The notes: generated by a model from the sequence alone, not told the origin. A stretch of 64,000 bases of DNA from Clarkia xantiana subsp. parviflora (GCA_036873135.1 JAPTYO010000023.1:4599834-4663833); one strand, 5' to 3'; numbered from the stretch's first letter, positions 20,204-33,057 are shown. Made by a program: numbers and translations.

Positions 20204-21273
20204 GTTCCCACTCGCCAGAATGGGAGGGTGCCTATTAATATGTTGTCGGCCAACACATTAATATCCATTCGTGATCCTATAATGTTCCCATATTGTTCAT
20301 ACGAGGTTTGCCGTGCGATCGGTAGACACAACGGACATCGTGCTACTCATCAGTTAAGAGTGTTGTAGCGTCCGCGGAACGTTGATTCCTTGTCATGTTA
20401 TCAACTTGTTACTACTCTGTTCCATGTTGTACCCCTGGTCAACTGCTATTCTCCAATTGTCTAGTTCCCACAAAATGGATACTTCTCCAAGGCAACGACA
20501 CAAGTATTCACAACCTTCAACTAATATAAGGTTGGTGGCCACCTAGTGAATACAAGAGTCGGAAAATTACAAGTGTACATGACCATCCCCATCGCTCATA
20601 TCCTTAGTCGAACTCAACCGGTGCCCAAAATATGGTCACTTGGTCTTTTTGTTCGAGTGCTATGCTCATATGCCTGGGAGCGAACATTGAGCCCAACCTT
20701 GAATATGAGTTCTGAGTGATAAGGGTACTTTGGGTACTCCTTCATATAGCACTCGGGATCAATTACACGCTAAATGTGAATAAGTTTGTGTCCTTCAAAA
20801 TCTTGGGAGATTTCGTCTAACGCAACCGAGCATGACCCGGTGGTCGAACATGGCACGCGCAGTATGAAGTGTGCATCGATAGCATAACCTGAATTTATAA
20901 CAGGAATGAGAATGGAATATGCTATCGTAGATTCCCATCTAGCCCAAAATGTGGTGGTAGACGAACTGAGTTCGTCGCGACGATCTGAAAACTTTGATCA
21001 TGTCGTGTTACCCTGAAACTAAATGATCGTTTTGCTTAACCAGGTTTATCTTTCGAAACACCATGGTTCTTAGCCGGTCTTGATATGGCTAATGAATCAT
21101 TTCCATCAAGACGGCCGAGCCCGTGTGACATGGCAAGGTTCACATTAGACATATTTTATAAGGAGGTTTTACGTTCCAACGACTAGTTTATAGACCGTTC
21201 ATCTGATGTAATAATGCTATTATGACGTTCCTAAAATCATAAACTCAATTAGCAATTTTTTTTATTCAAACAT
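20204..21273 (-). other. 3' untranslated interior of copia element, copy 4
   Basis: About 1.07 kb between the polypurine tract and the RNase H stop codon. Non-coding on inspection. The first 660 bp are homologous to 16252-17491. Confidence 0.75.
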
Positions 21274-21504
21274 TACTCCAAATTCAAAATGTTACTGTCA
21301 CGTATAAACCTTCTAAACCTAAGCAAGCCAAGCCGTTTAACGTGCTTTAAGAAAACATCCTTGCGTAAAAGCTTAGTTAATGGATCCGCAACCATGTTTT
21401 CAGAATGCGTGAATTCAATTGTGATCAGCTTGTCCTCTACCACATTTTTCGCATAGTTATATTTTATATCAATGTGTTTAGTCCTACTATGGCTGTAATT
21501 GCTT
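21274..21504 (-). pseudogene. copia RNase H, C-terminal end
   Basis: On the minus strand the sequence reads HSRTKHIDIKYNYAKNVVED then KLITIEFTHSENMVADPLTK, and ends at TAA 21274-21276. HSRTKHID and the ADxLTK motif are hallmarks of the C-terminal copia RNase H. The frame is lost upstream of about 21504, where the sequence becomes unrelated, so the rest of pol has been deleted. Confidence 0.88.
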
Positions 21505-21509
21505 TACCA

Positions 21510-22631
21510 CGAGGATGTCATCGAGTAGCGCGCTCTTAGCGAACAAGGTTTCTGATCGAAGAGTTGTTTGACGAAGAAGGCTGAGTTGCGCTATTGTGCG
21601 GAGAACTGCTGAAAGGGTAGATGCAAGTTTTAGAGGCGTGCCCAATGAGGTGGATAACTCTTAGGCGAGAAATTTGTTCGCAGGGAGGTGTGAAATGAAC
21701 TCTTTCTATGGGATCGTAGTGGTGGCTCATGAGAATGTGACTGTGACCAACGATTAGTTGACTCAGAGATTGGGGTCAATGAGCCAAAATAACTCTAACC
21801 ATACCCAAGAAAGCAGGCGGGACTGACCGTTGGAAGAGTGGACAGAAGTTGCAGCATATTGATGTGCAACATATGATTAGTTAACGGCAAGTTAACAGAT
21901 ATTTTAACATTTCATCTAAAAATATCATTTTTAAACGTACTGCATTTGAAATACAAACTCTAAAATATGTTATATATTTTGCAGCAAAAAGTAAACATGT
22001 TATATTTTTTTCATATTTTTCCAAAAAAAATTACTTTAGGGAAGTGTAAGAGGAGCTTCAGGGTAGAACTGGAAATACGGAATGCATGAAAAGAGAGTAG
22101 CCGGTCAAAATTGTGAGCCCAGAACAATCTTTCTGTGAAAATTTTAGTGGAAAAATTATAGGCTTTAGCACTACTCAATTGAAAATAAAAAAATGATAAT
22201 TAATATTTTCAATTTTTACATCAAATCAACCAAATTATGTAGAATATATATCAAATCAAATAAAAGTTAATATATCTCATTAGAAAGTAACTTTAAAATC
22301 TAATCTAAAATAATAAAAAGAATAATAGAAAATGATGGACAATATGATTAAACTCGATTTGATTACTTTGACTAATGATTAGTGATCTACATTTACCGCT
22401 AGAGTTAATAAGGAAGAAAATATTTGCTAAAACTATTCTAGTAAATAAATAAATAAGAATTAATTTTTTTAAAAAACTCATTGTTGTTAACTAGTATAAA
22501 AATATATCATATCAATTATAAATTCATACATGATTTTAAAGTGAGGGATAAATCAAACTGAAAATCGTTATAAAAATTCGCCCATATAGTCTGTGGGACA
22601 TTTCTATTTGGTTTCGGAGATTTTTCATCTC
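21510..22631. other. unassigned DNA left of Element B
   Basis: The first 380 bp have mixed composition with a short minus-strand frame (21536-21730) of no recognised family. From about 21890 to 22631 the DNA is strongly AT-rich with no supported gene. The last five bases, ATGAC (22632-22636), are the target duplication of Element B. Confidence 0.5.
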
Positions 22632-22636
22632 ATGAC

Positions 22637-23285
22637 TGATGGGCCCCGGCTAAGGCCGTTAGGCTCCTTAACGATTGACAAACGGCGACTAGGCCCGTTG
22701 GGCTAGGAGCTGGGTTGCTGGAAGGCTAAGGGCTCCGACGGACGGAGGCCCCGACATGGAATAGCCCCGAGTGAGTATAGCCTCGATAGGGGAAAGCCCC
22801 GAAGATATCGGACCTGGACGTGGTCGGTCCCGATATGGGAGTTGACACCACTCCCCGACACCGAATCCTCAATGATGCAACTTGGGAGTCTCCGATAATG
22901 ATCGAGACTCGCCAGTAAGAGCACAATCCCGGAAATCTCGCTATGATTACAGTAGTGATATAGTGGGCGAGATATGTGGGATACGCATAACTGTACAGAT
23001 ATGTGGCGAGATATACGGCGAGATATGTGGGACAGTGGATCACAATCCAACCGCCTAATCAGGTAACTGGGATAGCCTTCCCCCTATAAAAGGAGGGAAG
23101 TTATCCCAAGTTAAGGTTACGTTTTTACACACATACACATACTGCTTGCTTGCCCTGTTGATCACCGTACTTACGTTAAGCATCGGAGAGGGATCCTGGG
23201 CCACCGCCCTCTATTCCCCTTCTGCAGGATTGCGAGGAGCTAAGGAATCCGTCACCGTAACCAGAGTTCCTGCCGTGATCCAACA
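22637..23285 (+). repeat. Element B 5' LTR (649 bp)
   Basis: Starts TGATGGGCCCCGGC and ends GATCCAACA. TATAAAA at 23085-23091 is the likely promoter. GCATCGGAGAGGGATCC follows at about 23180, then a C-rich stretch and TTCTGCAGG. Confidence 0.96.
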
Positions 23286-23304
23286 TTGGCGCCGTCTGTG
23301 GGAA
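23286..23304 (+). other. primer-binding site, Element B
   Basis: TTGGCGCCGTCTGTGGGAA immediately follows the 5' LTR; it is identical over its length to the site of Element C. Confidence 0.88.
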
Positions 23305-23350
23305 CGCAACAAAAAACCAAAGTAAGTTTGCTTCCCTTTGACTCCATACC

Positions 23351-26300
23351 ATGGCTGGCAACAGGCCGCAGCGATCAGGCAAGCAGGTGCAGACCACCAG
23401 CAATCCCCCTGAGGATGATACACAGCATCAGGATCTGAGAGACGATGGTGACAGCACTCACCGAGATGACACCACCAGGGAGGTTGTTCCCCCGCGAAGA
23501 GAAACCAGGTCGATGACCAGGAACGAGCTCCCTGGTGGATCAGGAACGAGGCGCCTTCCCAGAGCCCAGAGCTGGCCAGGGTAGTGGCAGAGGCCATGCC
23601 CCTATTCATGGAGGCCATGGAGGCCCTCTTAGACCGAAGAGAGGCTGCCAGAAGGCAGGCCGTAGATCTACCGCCGCTCCCTCCGCGGCGAGATGCTTCC
23701 AGAAGGCAGGTGGACGACAATCTGCCGCCACCTCCCCCGTTGAGGGAACAGCCCGTTCCCCCCAGGCATCCGAATCCAGCACCGGCGGAGAATTTTGTGG
23801 TCGATGGACCAGGGCCAGTACAGCAAAGGACTATTCCCCTGAATGGTCCCCTCACTGCTGATCAGGTGGTGAAGATTGTGGGTATTTGCATGGGAGATCA
23901 GAAGCCCATGATGTCGGAGTTGAGGAGTCGGGAGACCCATCCCTTCGTTCCCAGGCTGATCAATACCCTGGCCCCTCCAGGCTTGGGTATCCCGAAGATA
24001 GAGGAGTACGACGGGGACGCGGACCCGGTCCGCCACGTACAGAAGCACCTGACAGCGTGCATGGGCAGGACCCCAGATGAGGATGTTATCTGCGCGTTGT
24101 TCCCGAGTACCTTGGGAGAGAAGGCTTTGACATGGTTCTACAGTCTGCCCACCGGACGCATAACCTGTTGGGAGGATATGCATCAGCGATTCATCGCCCA
24201 GTACCAAGGGCGTCGACGGCTGCTGAAGAGTGTTCGGACCCTGCATGAGGTGGTCCAGAGGCCCGACGAATCGCTGGCCCAATACTACCAGCGTTACACG
24301 GCTGGCATGACCGAGATGGATGAGGAGATATCGGAGGGCGAGGCCGTCCGTACCTTCTTGAAAAACCTCAATCCCCCCTACGGCTCCGACTTACTGCACA
24401 GCGTCGCGGCCAAAAACGTCTGGAGCATGGAGGCGCTTCAGGCGAGGGTGAAACAGCAAATCGACGTCCAAGAGTCGAAGATCGCTGCCGGAGAGTTGGC
24501 TCCTCCCAAGGGGCGCGGAGGAAAGCAGTTGTTCAAACCATTGGACAACCAAAACAAGAAGGATAGCTCCGAGAGTAGTCGGAGTCGTGGACGCCCTGAT
24601 CGAAGGGAGGATAGGCGTCCGACAAAGAGAGACAGTCAGAGGGAGGAGTTTACCCCCCTCAACAGGCCTTTGAGAGAGGTCTTGGCCGTAATGGAGAGGC
24701 AAGGCCTCGCTCGTTTCCCCAAAAAGAAGGAAGGCGAAAAGTTGGGCTCCCGCACCGACCGTTACTGCCGATTCCATCGGGCCACTGGTCACGACACTGA
24801 CCAGTGTCGGGAGCTGAAGAAGGAAGTAGAGAAGCTTATCCAGAGGGGTAAGCTGAAGGAGTTCGTGGGGGATTCGCGCTGCAAGCCCCATTCCCGATCT
24901 CGGTCGAGATCCAAATCTCGATCGAGATCCCCAAGGAAGAGAAGGTCCGAAGCGGAGCCTTCGGAGGGCCCATCAGGGTCCCGACAGAAGAGGGTCATTA
25001 ATGTGATCCATGGAGGGTTCGCTGCGGGAGGAGACACACCGTCTTCTCGGGAGCGTTACGCCAACCAGGTGCCCGTAGCAGTGGCCTTGGGAAAAAGGTC
25101 CCGGTCATGGACCTCGAAGGAGGAAATGGAGATTACCTTCTCGGCGAAGGATCTGGAGGGAGTAGAGACCCCCCACGAGGATGCCCTAGTCGTGACACTG
25201 GATGTAGGTGGATTCGAAATGAAGAGGATCCTCATTGATGGAGGAAGCTCCTCCGACATCCTCTTCTCCGACGCCCTGGAGCAGATGGGGAAGAAGAAGA
25301 AAGACCTACGGGAGGTTAACTTCCCGATGGTAGGATTTTGCGGCACAACCTCTTATCCGTTGGGGGTTATTACGCTGCCTGTGTGGTTCGGCAGTGGCTG
25401 GAAAATGGAGAAGAGAGATGTGGAATTCGTGGTGGTCGAATCCACAGGGACGTACAATGCGATTATTGGGAGAACCACCATCAACCCGCTGATGGCAGTG
25501 GCCTCGACTGTCCATCAGAAAATGAAGTTCCCGACTGAGAATGGGGTCGGTGAAGTAAAAGGCGACCAGGTGGCGTCGAGACGGTGTTATGTCAACGCCA
25601 CAAGGAGATCGAGGAGGGAGGCTATGTCGGTTCTCCAGACAGACACTGATCCTCGAGAGGAGTTTGGGCGCCCCACCCCCATGGAGGACCTAAAAGAAGT
25701 CGAGATAGATGGGCCCGAGAGGAGGGTAAAGATCGGATCCGCCCTAACCGAGGAAAGGGCTCAGGAGTTGATCGTGCTCTTGAAAGAATTCAAGGAGTTG
25801 TTTGCCTGGTCCCCGAGCGATATGCCAGGAATCAGCCATGACGTGATCGAGCATGAACTGAATATCGACCCTACGATCAAGCCGATCGCGCAGAAGAGAC
25901 GTCCGATGGGGACAGACAAGAGGATCGCAATCCAGCAGGAGGTTGGCAGGTTGCTCGACGCTGGGTTCATTAGGGAGATCCGATTCCAGACTTGGGTAGC
26001 CAACCCAGTGCTGGTGAGGAAAAGCAACGGGAAATGGCGGATGTGTGTCGACTTCCGCGACCTGAACAAGGCTTGCCCGAAGGACTGTTATCCGCTCCCG
26101 CGGATCGACCAATTGGTGGATGCTACATCGGGGCATGAGCTGCTAAGCTTTATGGATGCTTATTCTGGTTATAACCAGATAAAGATGGCGAAAAAGGATG
26201 CCCCACACACCGCCTTCTACGCTGACAGTGAAGTCTTCCAGTACGATGTCATGCCTTTCGGCCTGGTGAATGCGGGGGCGACCTATCAGAGAATGGTGAA

Positions 26301-28998
26301 CAAGCTGTTCGGGGATATGCTTGGAAGTACCATGGAAGCCTATGTAGATGACATGCTGGTGAAGTCCCGACAAGCATCGGACCACGTTGGTAACTTGGCA
26401 ATGGCCTTCGAGAGGATGAGGCTCCACCAAGTCCGCCTGAATCCAGCCAAATGTGCCTTCGGAGTACATTCAGGGAAGTTCTTAGGCTTCATGGTGAGCC
26501 AGAGGGGGATCGAGGTGAATCCCGAAAAACTAAGGGCGATAGAGGAGATGCAGTCCCCGACAAACCATAGGGAGGTGCAAGTGCTGAACAGTCGACTGGC
26601 TTCGATGAATCGCTTCCTATCCAAGGCAAGCGACCGGGCGATGCCATTTTTCAATGTGCTGAGGGCCAACCGACAGTTCGAATGGACCGCCGAATGTGAG
26701 GAGGCGTTCCAAGCGCTCAAACAACATCTCCGCACCCTCCCACCACTAGCAAAGCCAGTTCCAGGCGAGCCGCTCTATCTTTACTTGGCTGTTTCTTCGT
26801 TTGCAATAAGCTCTGTCTTAGTTAAAGCTGTCGAGGGCAATCAAATCCCCGTCTATTATGTAAGCAAGGCGTTTGCCAAGAGTGAAATGAATTACCCTCC
26901 GATTGAGAAGTACCTCTTTGCGTTGATTATTACCGCTAGAAAGTTACGGCCTTACTTCCATGCGCATGAAATTACGGTGTTGACTGATCAGCCATTGAAA
27001 CACTTCTTGAACCGGCCTGATGCGTCGGGGAGACTAGTAAAGTGGGCCGTGGAACTTAGCGAGTTTCAGATTCATTTCGCTCCGAGAACAGCTATCAAAG
27101 GGCAGGCATTGGCCGACTTTATAGTTGAATCTACTGTTCCCGATCCTGAAGCAACGGAAACAGTAGAGGGGGCAACCGGGAATACTGAAGAGGTCCCGAC
27201 GGCGGAGCAGTCGGAACAGCCAAATAAGGAGAACACCTGGGAGTTGTACACGGATGGCTCCTCAAGCTCGGATGGATCCGGTGCGGGGTTCGTATTGATT
27301 CCGCCAGGCGGGGCGGAGCCACTTCGATATGCATTGGCCCTAACATTTAGAGCCACCAATAACGAGGCGGAGTATGAGGCTCTTATAACGGGGCTGAAAA
27401 TCGCAAAGGGCACTGGAATCGAACATTTGAAGGTGAAGTGTGATGCTAGCCTGATTGTAAATCAGGTCCGGGGGCAGTATGGAGCAAAGAACCCGATCAT
27501 GAAGAAGTACCTTCAGGAGGCTCGGACCTTGAAGGAGAGCTTCAAAAGCTTTGATATCGAGGCAATTCCGAGGGGAGAGAATGTAGAGGCTGATGCCTTG
27601 AGCAAATTTGCCTTGGGGGCACCTTTGGAAGAGAGTCGGAAGGTACACTTCTTGGAGAAGGTGATTCTATCGACCACCGATCCGTCGGAGGTGTGTGCCA
27701 TCAGAACGGGATCGAAGGAAGAACCCACTTGGATGACCCCGATAATCGCGTACTTAACTACGGGGGCACTCCCTGAAGATAAAGTGGCAGCGGAGCGACT
27801 GCGACGAATGTCAATTAATTACGCGATGGTGGATAACCAGTTGTACAAGAAGGGTCTGCTTTCGACTCCTTTCCTGAAATGCGTGGCCGAACCCGATACG
27901 ACTCGGATTCTGAGGGAGTTGCATGAAGGAGTCGCGGCATGTCACGAAGGCGCTCGGTCTATCCTGAGGAAGGCGCTGAACTTGGGATATTATTGGCCCA
28001 CGATGAATAAGGAAGCAACGGCGCTTGTCCGATCCTGTGACGCGTGTCAGAGATATGCTCCGAATATCACAGCCCCCGCTGCCGATTTGATGCCCATTGG
28101 GAGTGCTTGGCCCTTCGCGCAGTGGGGCATTGACCTGGTGGGACCCCTTCCGAAAGCAAAAGGCCAGTGCACACATTTGCTTGTCGCGATTGACTACTTC
28201 TCGAAGTGGATCGAGGCTAAGCCGTTAGCCAAGACAACAGCGGGACATATTATCAAGTTCCTTCAGACCCGAATTTTGTCGAGATATGGGGTGCCGAAGG
28301 TGATAATCAGCGACAATGGTCCTCCGTTTAATGGGGCCCAGGTGGAGAAGTTCTTGGACGAGTTTGGTATCGAGCATCGGACAGCATCCGTCCATCACGC
28401 TCAGACCAATGGGCAGGTGGAGGCTGCCAACAAAATCGTGATGGAGGGTTTGAAGAAGAGGGTCTATGCTTTGGACGGAAAATGGCTGGACGAACTGGAG
28501 AACGTATTGTGGGCGGTCCGAACGACACCCAAGCGGTCAACAGGTGAAACCCCGTTTGCACTTGTTTATGGGACGGAGGCGGTCGCTCCCGTGGAAATCG
28601 CTGTGGCGTCCCATCGGACCAGAAGCTATGAGCCCTCGACAAGTCCAGAAAGAGCCAGGATAGGACCTTTGACGAATGACGAAACAAGGCGCCTGGAGTT
28701 ATCCTTGCTAGAGGAAAAACGGCTGGAGGCCGACATAATGCAAGCTCGGATGCGCTTGGCGACGGCCAGGTACTATAATCGGAAGGTCAAGTCGCGACAG
28801 TTCTACGCGGGAGAACTGGTCCTGCGTCAGAATGAGTTCGCCCTACAAGATCGGATCAACAAGATGTCCCCGAAATGGGAAGGGCCTTACAAGATCGTAG
28901 GCATGCCGGCCTCGAATGCTTATAAGTTAGAAGACCTCGATGGCAATGTATTAAGAAACGCCTTTAGTGGTGAACATCTGAAGAAATGTCATGTTTGA
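23351..28998 (+). CDS. Gag-Pol polyprotein of Element B (early frameshift in gag)
   Basis: The ATG at 23351 opens the natural gag start (MAGNRPQRSGK), but that frame stops at 23582-23584; the rest is one open frame to 28998. A one-base lesion therefore lies around 23520-23575. Counting codons from 23584 (a GTG, not a real start): capsid about 135-290; nucleocapsid C-x2-H-x4-H-x4-C at 395-408; an Arg-Ser repeat stretch; protease DGGSS at D552; RT with YVDDM at Y920; gypsy RNase H; a second RNase H with ELYTDGSSSS (D1224); integrase with an HHCC finger and D1517, D1577, E1613 (D-x59-D-x35-E). The product would package, process, copy and integrate element RNA. Apart from the gag break every catalytic motif is intact. 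Confidence 0.93.
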
Positions 28999-29127
28999 CA
29001 AATAAGTCGTCCGTAGAGGCGCAAAGATGTAATTAAGTCGCCCTGAGTGGTGAATGCTATGTAAAAGACATCGATCAATAAAGAGGTTAATTCTGATCAA
29101 AGTATTCCTAAGTTGTTCTCGATACAT

Positions 29128-29570
29128 AAAAAGCGTCATTGGACGTCCGAAAAATCCTTAAGTTTTTAAGGTTCGATTAAAAAGCGTCATTGGACGTCCG
29201 AAAAATCCTTAAGTTTTTAAGGTTCGATTAAAAAGCGTCATAGGACGTCCGAAAAATCCTTAAGTTTTAAGGTTCGATTAAAAAGCGTCATTGGACGTCC
29301 GAAAAATCCTTAAGTTTTTAAGGTTCGATTAAAAAGCGTCATAGGACGTCCGAAAAATCCTTAAGTTTTTAAGGTCCGATTAAAAGCGTCATTGGACGTC
29401 CGAAAAATCCTTTAAGTTTTTAAGGTTCGATTAAAAAGCGTCATAGGACGTCCGAAAAATCCTTAAGTTTTTAAGGTCCGATTAAAAGCGTCATTGGACG
29501 TCCGAAAAATCCTTAAGTTTTTAAGGTTCGATTAAAAAGCGTCTTAGGACGACGGAAAGCCTTAAGGTTC
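29128..29570. repeat. 51-bp tandem repeat array, Element B
   Basis: About nine copies of a 51-bp unit containing AAAAAGCGTCATTGGACGTC and CTTAAGTTTTTAAGGTTCGA. Each unit contains two short palindromes (GACGTC and CTTAA...TTAAG), so transcripts could fold into serial hairpins. It lies between the convergent gag-pol and antisense genes. Confidence 0.95.
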
Positions 29571-29703
29571 TTAGGGTCCGATAAAAGCGTTATGAAGAAC
29601 ATAATGTAATCGGAAATGATATTAATAAAAGGCTCGAAGGCCTAAGAGGTTCAATACAAGAGAGATAATGATGAAGGACTACAAGGACTTAAGTTATAAA
29701 ATA

Positions 29704-32483
29704 TTAAGCTCGGTCCTCGGATGCCTTAGGGTCGGATGCTGGATTTTCAGAGGGCTTCGGAGAGGTAGGATCGGAGGGATCTGCAGGGGGGTCATCGGCA
29801 TCTTCGGAGGAACTCTCCGACGGGAGGCTAAAGTACCTTTCTGCGGCTCGGCCGAGAATCTTGGACTTCCTCAGGTCGATGGAGTCCCCGTAAGTTTCGT
29901 TAAGCTCTTCGACAATGTCAAGGAAGGCATTCTGCAAGTCTTCCTGACAATGCTTCGCCGCATCCGCTTTGAAGTCCTCCGAGCTCCGATATTCTTCGCG
30001 GCCCTGGACCTTCGCGTTTGCTATTTGGGCGGAACGGTCCGCCTTTTCCTCCTCCAGCTCCGCGATAGCCCTTTGCTTCTCAAGCTTCAGCCGATCAGCA
30101 GTTTCCTTCAATTCCGCTTTATCAAAGGCGGCCTGATTCCGATCGGCTAGGGCCGTTTGCTGCTCCCGCCTAAGCGAGCTCTCAAGGCTTTGAATCCGCC
30201 TTTGCTGGGATTGAGCCTCTTGAACAAGCTTGGCCTTACCCTCCTCAGCCTGCTGCCTACCTTCTTCGGCTTGCATTCTGCCCTCTTCCGCTCGGAGTCT
30301 TGACGCCTCGGAGGTGGCCAGGTCCTCCTGGAGCTTAGTCAAGCTCTCGATGTTGGAGTTGGCCCGTTCTTGCTCCAAAGCCTCCCGCAGGGACAGGATG
30401 TAGCCGAAGCAACGATCCTGGTCCGCCATTTCCTGAGGACAAATATAGCTTAGTATTTGATAGTCGGAATACTTTCAGATGAGTAAAAGCAAAGTATAAC
30501 CTACCTCTATCCGACGGACGGCCATTTGACGGATGTCCGCCTTGATGTCCTCCTCTTCCAGTGAAAGGGGACGCCTCAGTGATGGCGGGATCGAGCCTGA
30601 CATCAAGTGCAAGGCCAAGTTCTCCTCCTGGCACCCCCGATGTAGAGAAATCTCCTGCAGAGACTCCACCGGTTTCCAAGGCTCCGCACTCTGGTCCGAG
30701 GAGAAGGCCTGGTAATAGTCTCCATCCAAGGGGAATGGAGGTACTACCAGACGGGCTCCCCCATCTTCACTTGTCCGAGCTTCGGGGGTCGCGCTCCTAA
30801 CAGGTGCCGATGTTAGCGCGAGGGGGAGTGGGGACGTCTCCTTAACAGGTGACTCAGCAGGAGTCGGCCTCGATTTTCGTCGGAGGACTAGGCCTTCCTC
30901 CTCAGCTTGGTCCTCGGAGAGGGAGTCCTCCAAGTTGACCACCCGACTGAATTGGCCACGGACTTCTGTCGGGGCGTCATCTACCCCCGGCTCCGCTGCA
31001 GGCACGGGGTCTGAGGCAGATCCAGTAGGTGCGACGTCCGTGTGACCTGCAGCGGGACGAACAAGGTGAGGAAGATTATTGATATCGGTATACCAAAATA
31101 GACAACGCTCCACATATTTCTCGCAGCCGAAAAAGTTGTAATAACCAGCTTCGAGGACGTGTGGAGTTTCCCCTCGAAGGACGAGCTTGACGTCCCTGAT
31201 CCGCCCTTCCATGTCGGGGGCCTGAAGGTCCTGAGGAACCAACTGTCTATATCTTTTTATAGCACGAAAAACTTCCTTACCTTCCTTTTCGGAGCGGACG
31301 CCGAAGGCGGCCCTAACCACGTCCGCATTAGTCTGCTCCCCGGGTGTGGGGGCAGACCTCGATGCCTCGGAGGTCTTCTTCTTCTTCTGAGGCGGCTCCG
31401 ACGCGTCGGAGGACTTTCTCCTGGACGATGACTTCTTCTTACGTTTCAGCGAGTGGGAGGCATCGGTATCCTCCTGAAACAGATGGGCGGTCAGCGATGA
31501 TCGATGGGCTGTAAGCAATGAAAACAAGAAATAATTAGAAGATTACCCAGAGAATTACATTGGAACGGCCATCACGAATTTTTCCCCCGGCTCGGGGATC
31601 AATCAGCATGATGGAAATTTTTATCCGTTGTTGGTCAGTAACAGAAGTGGCCTCGAAGGGCTGATAACCCTCCTCCCAGCGACGGGCTTGGATGAGCATC
31701 AAAGCCCTCTTAGTCTGTTCCGACCATTTACGGAAGGGCACAGGAGGGTCAGCTTCTACGGCGGTCTTCGGCCATTCGATGGGACCAGGCTTGATGAAAA
31801 AGTACTGTTCTTTCCAGTTGGCATTGTCATGCCCCTTGTCGTGGATGATGGCCCGTTCCTTGCAAATCCTCCAGGACACCTTCCTATCCCAACCCATCTC
31901 CTATATTGCTCGTCGGTCCCCTCGGGTTTGCGGGGGGTAAAGGAGCAGATCCCATCTTTGTTGCAAGTCATCTTATAGAGGACCCGCCAGAGCTCCAGAG
32001 TATAGCTCCAGTCCTCTTTGTTAAGATCACACCACACTTGAAAGGCAATCCATCTGCGGATTGCGTGTGGAGAGAAGGTCGTGGGGTAAGTCTTGTAGTG
32101 GTTACATAGCTCCACCCAACTCGGACAAAACGGGAGTCGGATTCCCGCACGGATCTGCCCTGGGGAGATGAACACCTCGCCTTCATTAGGGAGTGTAACC
32201 CGGGTTTCGCGAGGATTGAATTTGGATTGCTCATAGGGATAGCGAGCCCCGAAAGAGGATTCGAAGATACCACCTTCTTGGCAAGCCCTATCGTAGTTAA
32301 TAGGTGCAAGCGAGTTCTTGAGATATTTGAAGACAAAAGGTGGTCCATCATGGGAAGACCCGCTGTTGGTGGCAGATCCCTCGGCTGAAAATCGTCGATG
32401 GAAGGAAGGAGGGGAAATTGAAACCTAAGAAGATCAAAAATGGAGGAAAAAATGGTACTAAGGTGAAAAATCTTACCAGACAT
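29704..32483 (-). CDS. antisense spliced gene of Element B
   Basis: Minus-strand exons with GT-AG introns: 32477-32483 (ATGTCTG), 32384-31547, 31473-30505 and 30432-29704; introns 32385-32476, 31474-31546 and 30433-30504. The first intron is phase 1, the others phase 0. The joined protein starts Met-Ser, then PPFVFKYLKNSLAPINYDRA, and the gypsy-type domain with GQIRAGIRLPFCPSWVELCN and HAIRRWIAFQVWC. Next come a Lys/Ser-rich linker, YYNFFGCEKYVERCLFWY, a Pro/acidic region and a long coiled coil (QAEEGRQQAEEGKAKL) ending in an acidic Ser/Pro tail. The frame changes once inside exon 2 near 31885-31897, most simply a one-base deletion. Domain order matches the antisense gene of Element A. Its role is unknown; a DNA/RNA-binding or regulatory factor is conceivable, with no motif to prove it. 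Confidence 0.78.
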
Positions 32484-33057
32484 GGTGACTGAAGTCTTGA
32501 TCGGAAAAGCTTGAGTGCTTGAAGCGCCGATGAAAAACTTGAAGTATGGAGGATCAAGGCTCTTGGGATCGCAGAGAAGAAGGAGTAGAGGAAAAGTGAA
32601 ACAAGGTCTGGGTTTAGGGTTTTATAAGAGAAGGAAGAGAGAACTGAAGGGGCGGGCAATCTGAGCCATAGAATTCAAAACGATTCAATCGGAATCGTCC
32701 AAAGTGAAACGTGCTAATCTGAAGAAGGCGAAACGATTTTGATTTGAACCGTCGGGACGCATGGAAGACAGATAAGACAGGAATGATGACGTACCGTGGT
32801 GGTTGAAAAGTGCTTTTTCAGAAAGTAGGCGTGCAGAACCCGAGGCGTTCCTTCACCTTCTATCAGCATTTAATGCTAGTCTGATCGAGAAACCCTCTCG
32901 AATCCAAGCAGGATCCCAAAAGATCTTAAAGAGATCCGAGGCAAAGGCCTCCGACGAAAGTAGGGCAAAGGCCTCCGATGTTTTAAATAAAGACCCCCGA
33001 CAGGGATGTTGAAGGGTCGATATTGGAAGACGCGACGCACTATAAGTCCCTCACGTC
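32484..33057. other. region upstream of the Element B antisense gene
   Basis: Contains no supported coding sequence. It should include the antisense 5' untranslated exon and promoter: on the minus strand, TTATAAAACCC (complement of 32617-32627) lies about 140 bp upstream of the antisense ATG and could be its TATA box. Confidence 0.45.

Noticed and set aside
22703..23050. 115-codon and 105-codon minus-strand frames, repeated at 33121-33498
   Set aside because: They recur only because they lie in both LTRs of Element B; composition reflects the repeated GAGATATG(T/C)GG words, not a protein.
24391..28687. Several minus-strand frames of 100-170 codons inside Element B gag-pol
   Set aside because: Shadows of the plus-strand polyprotein, which has continuous recognised domains.
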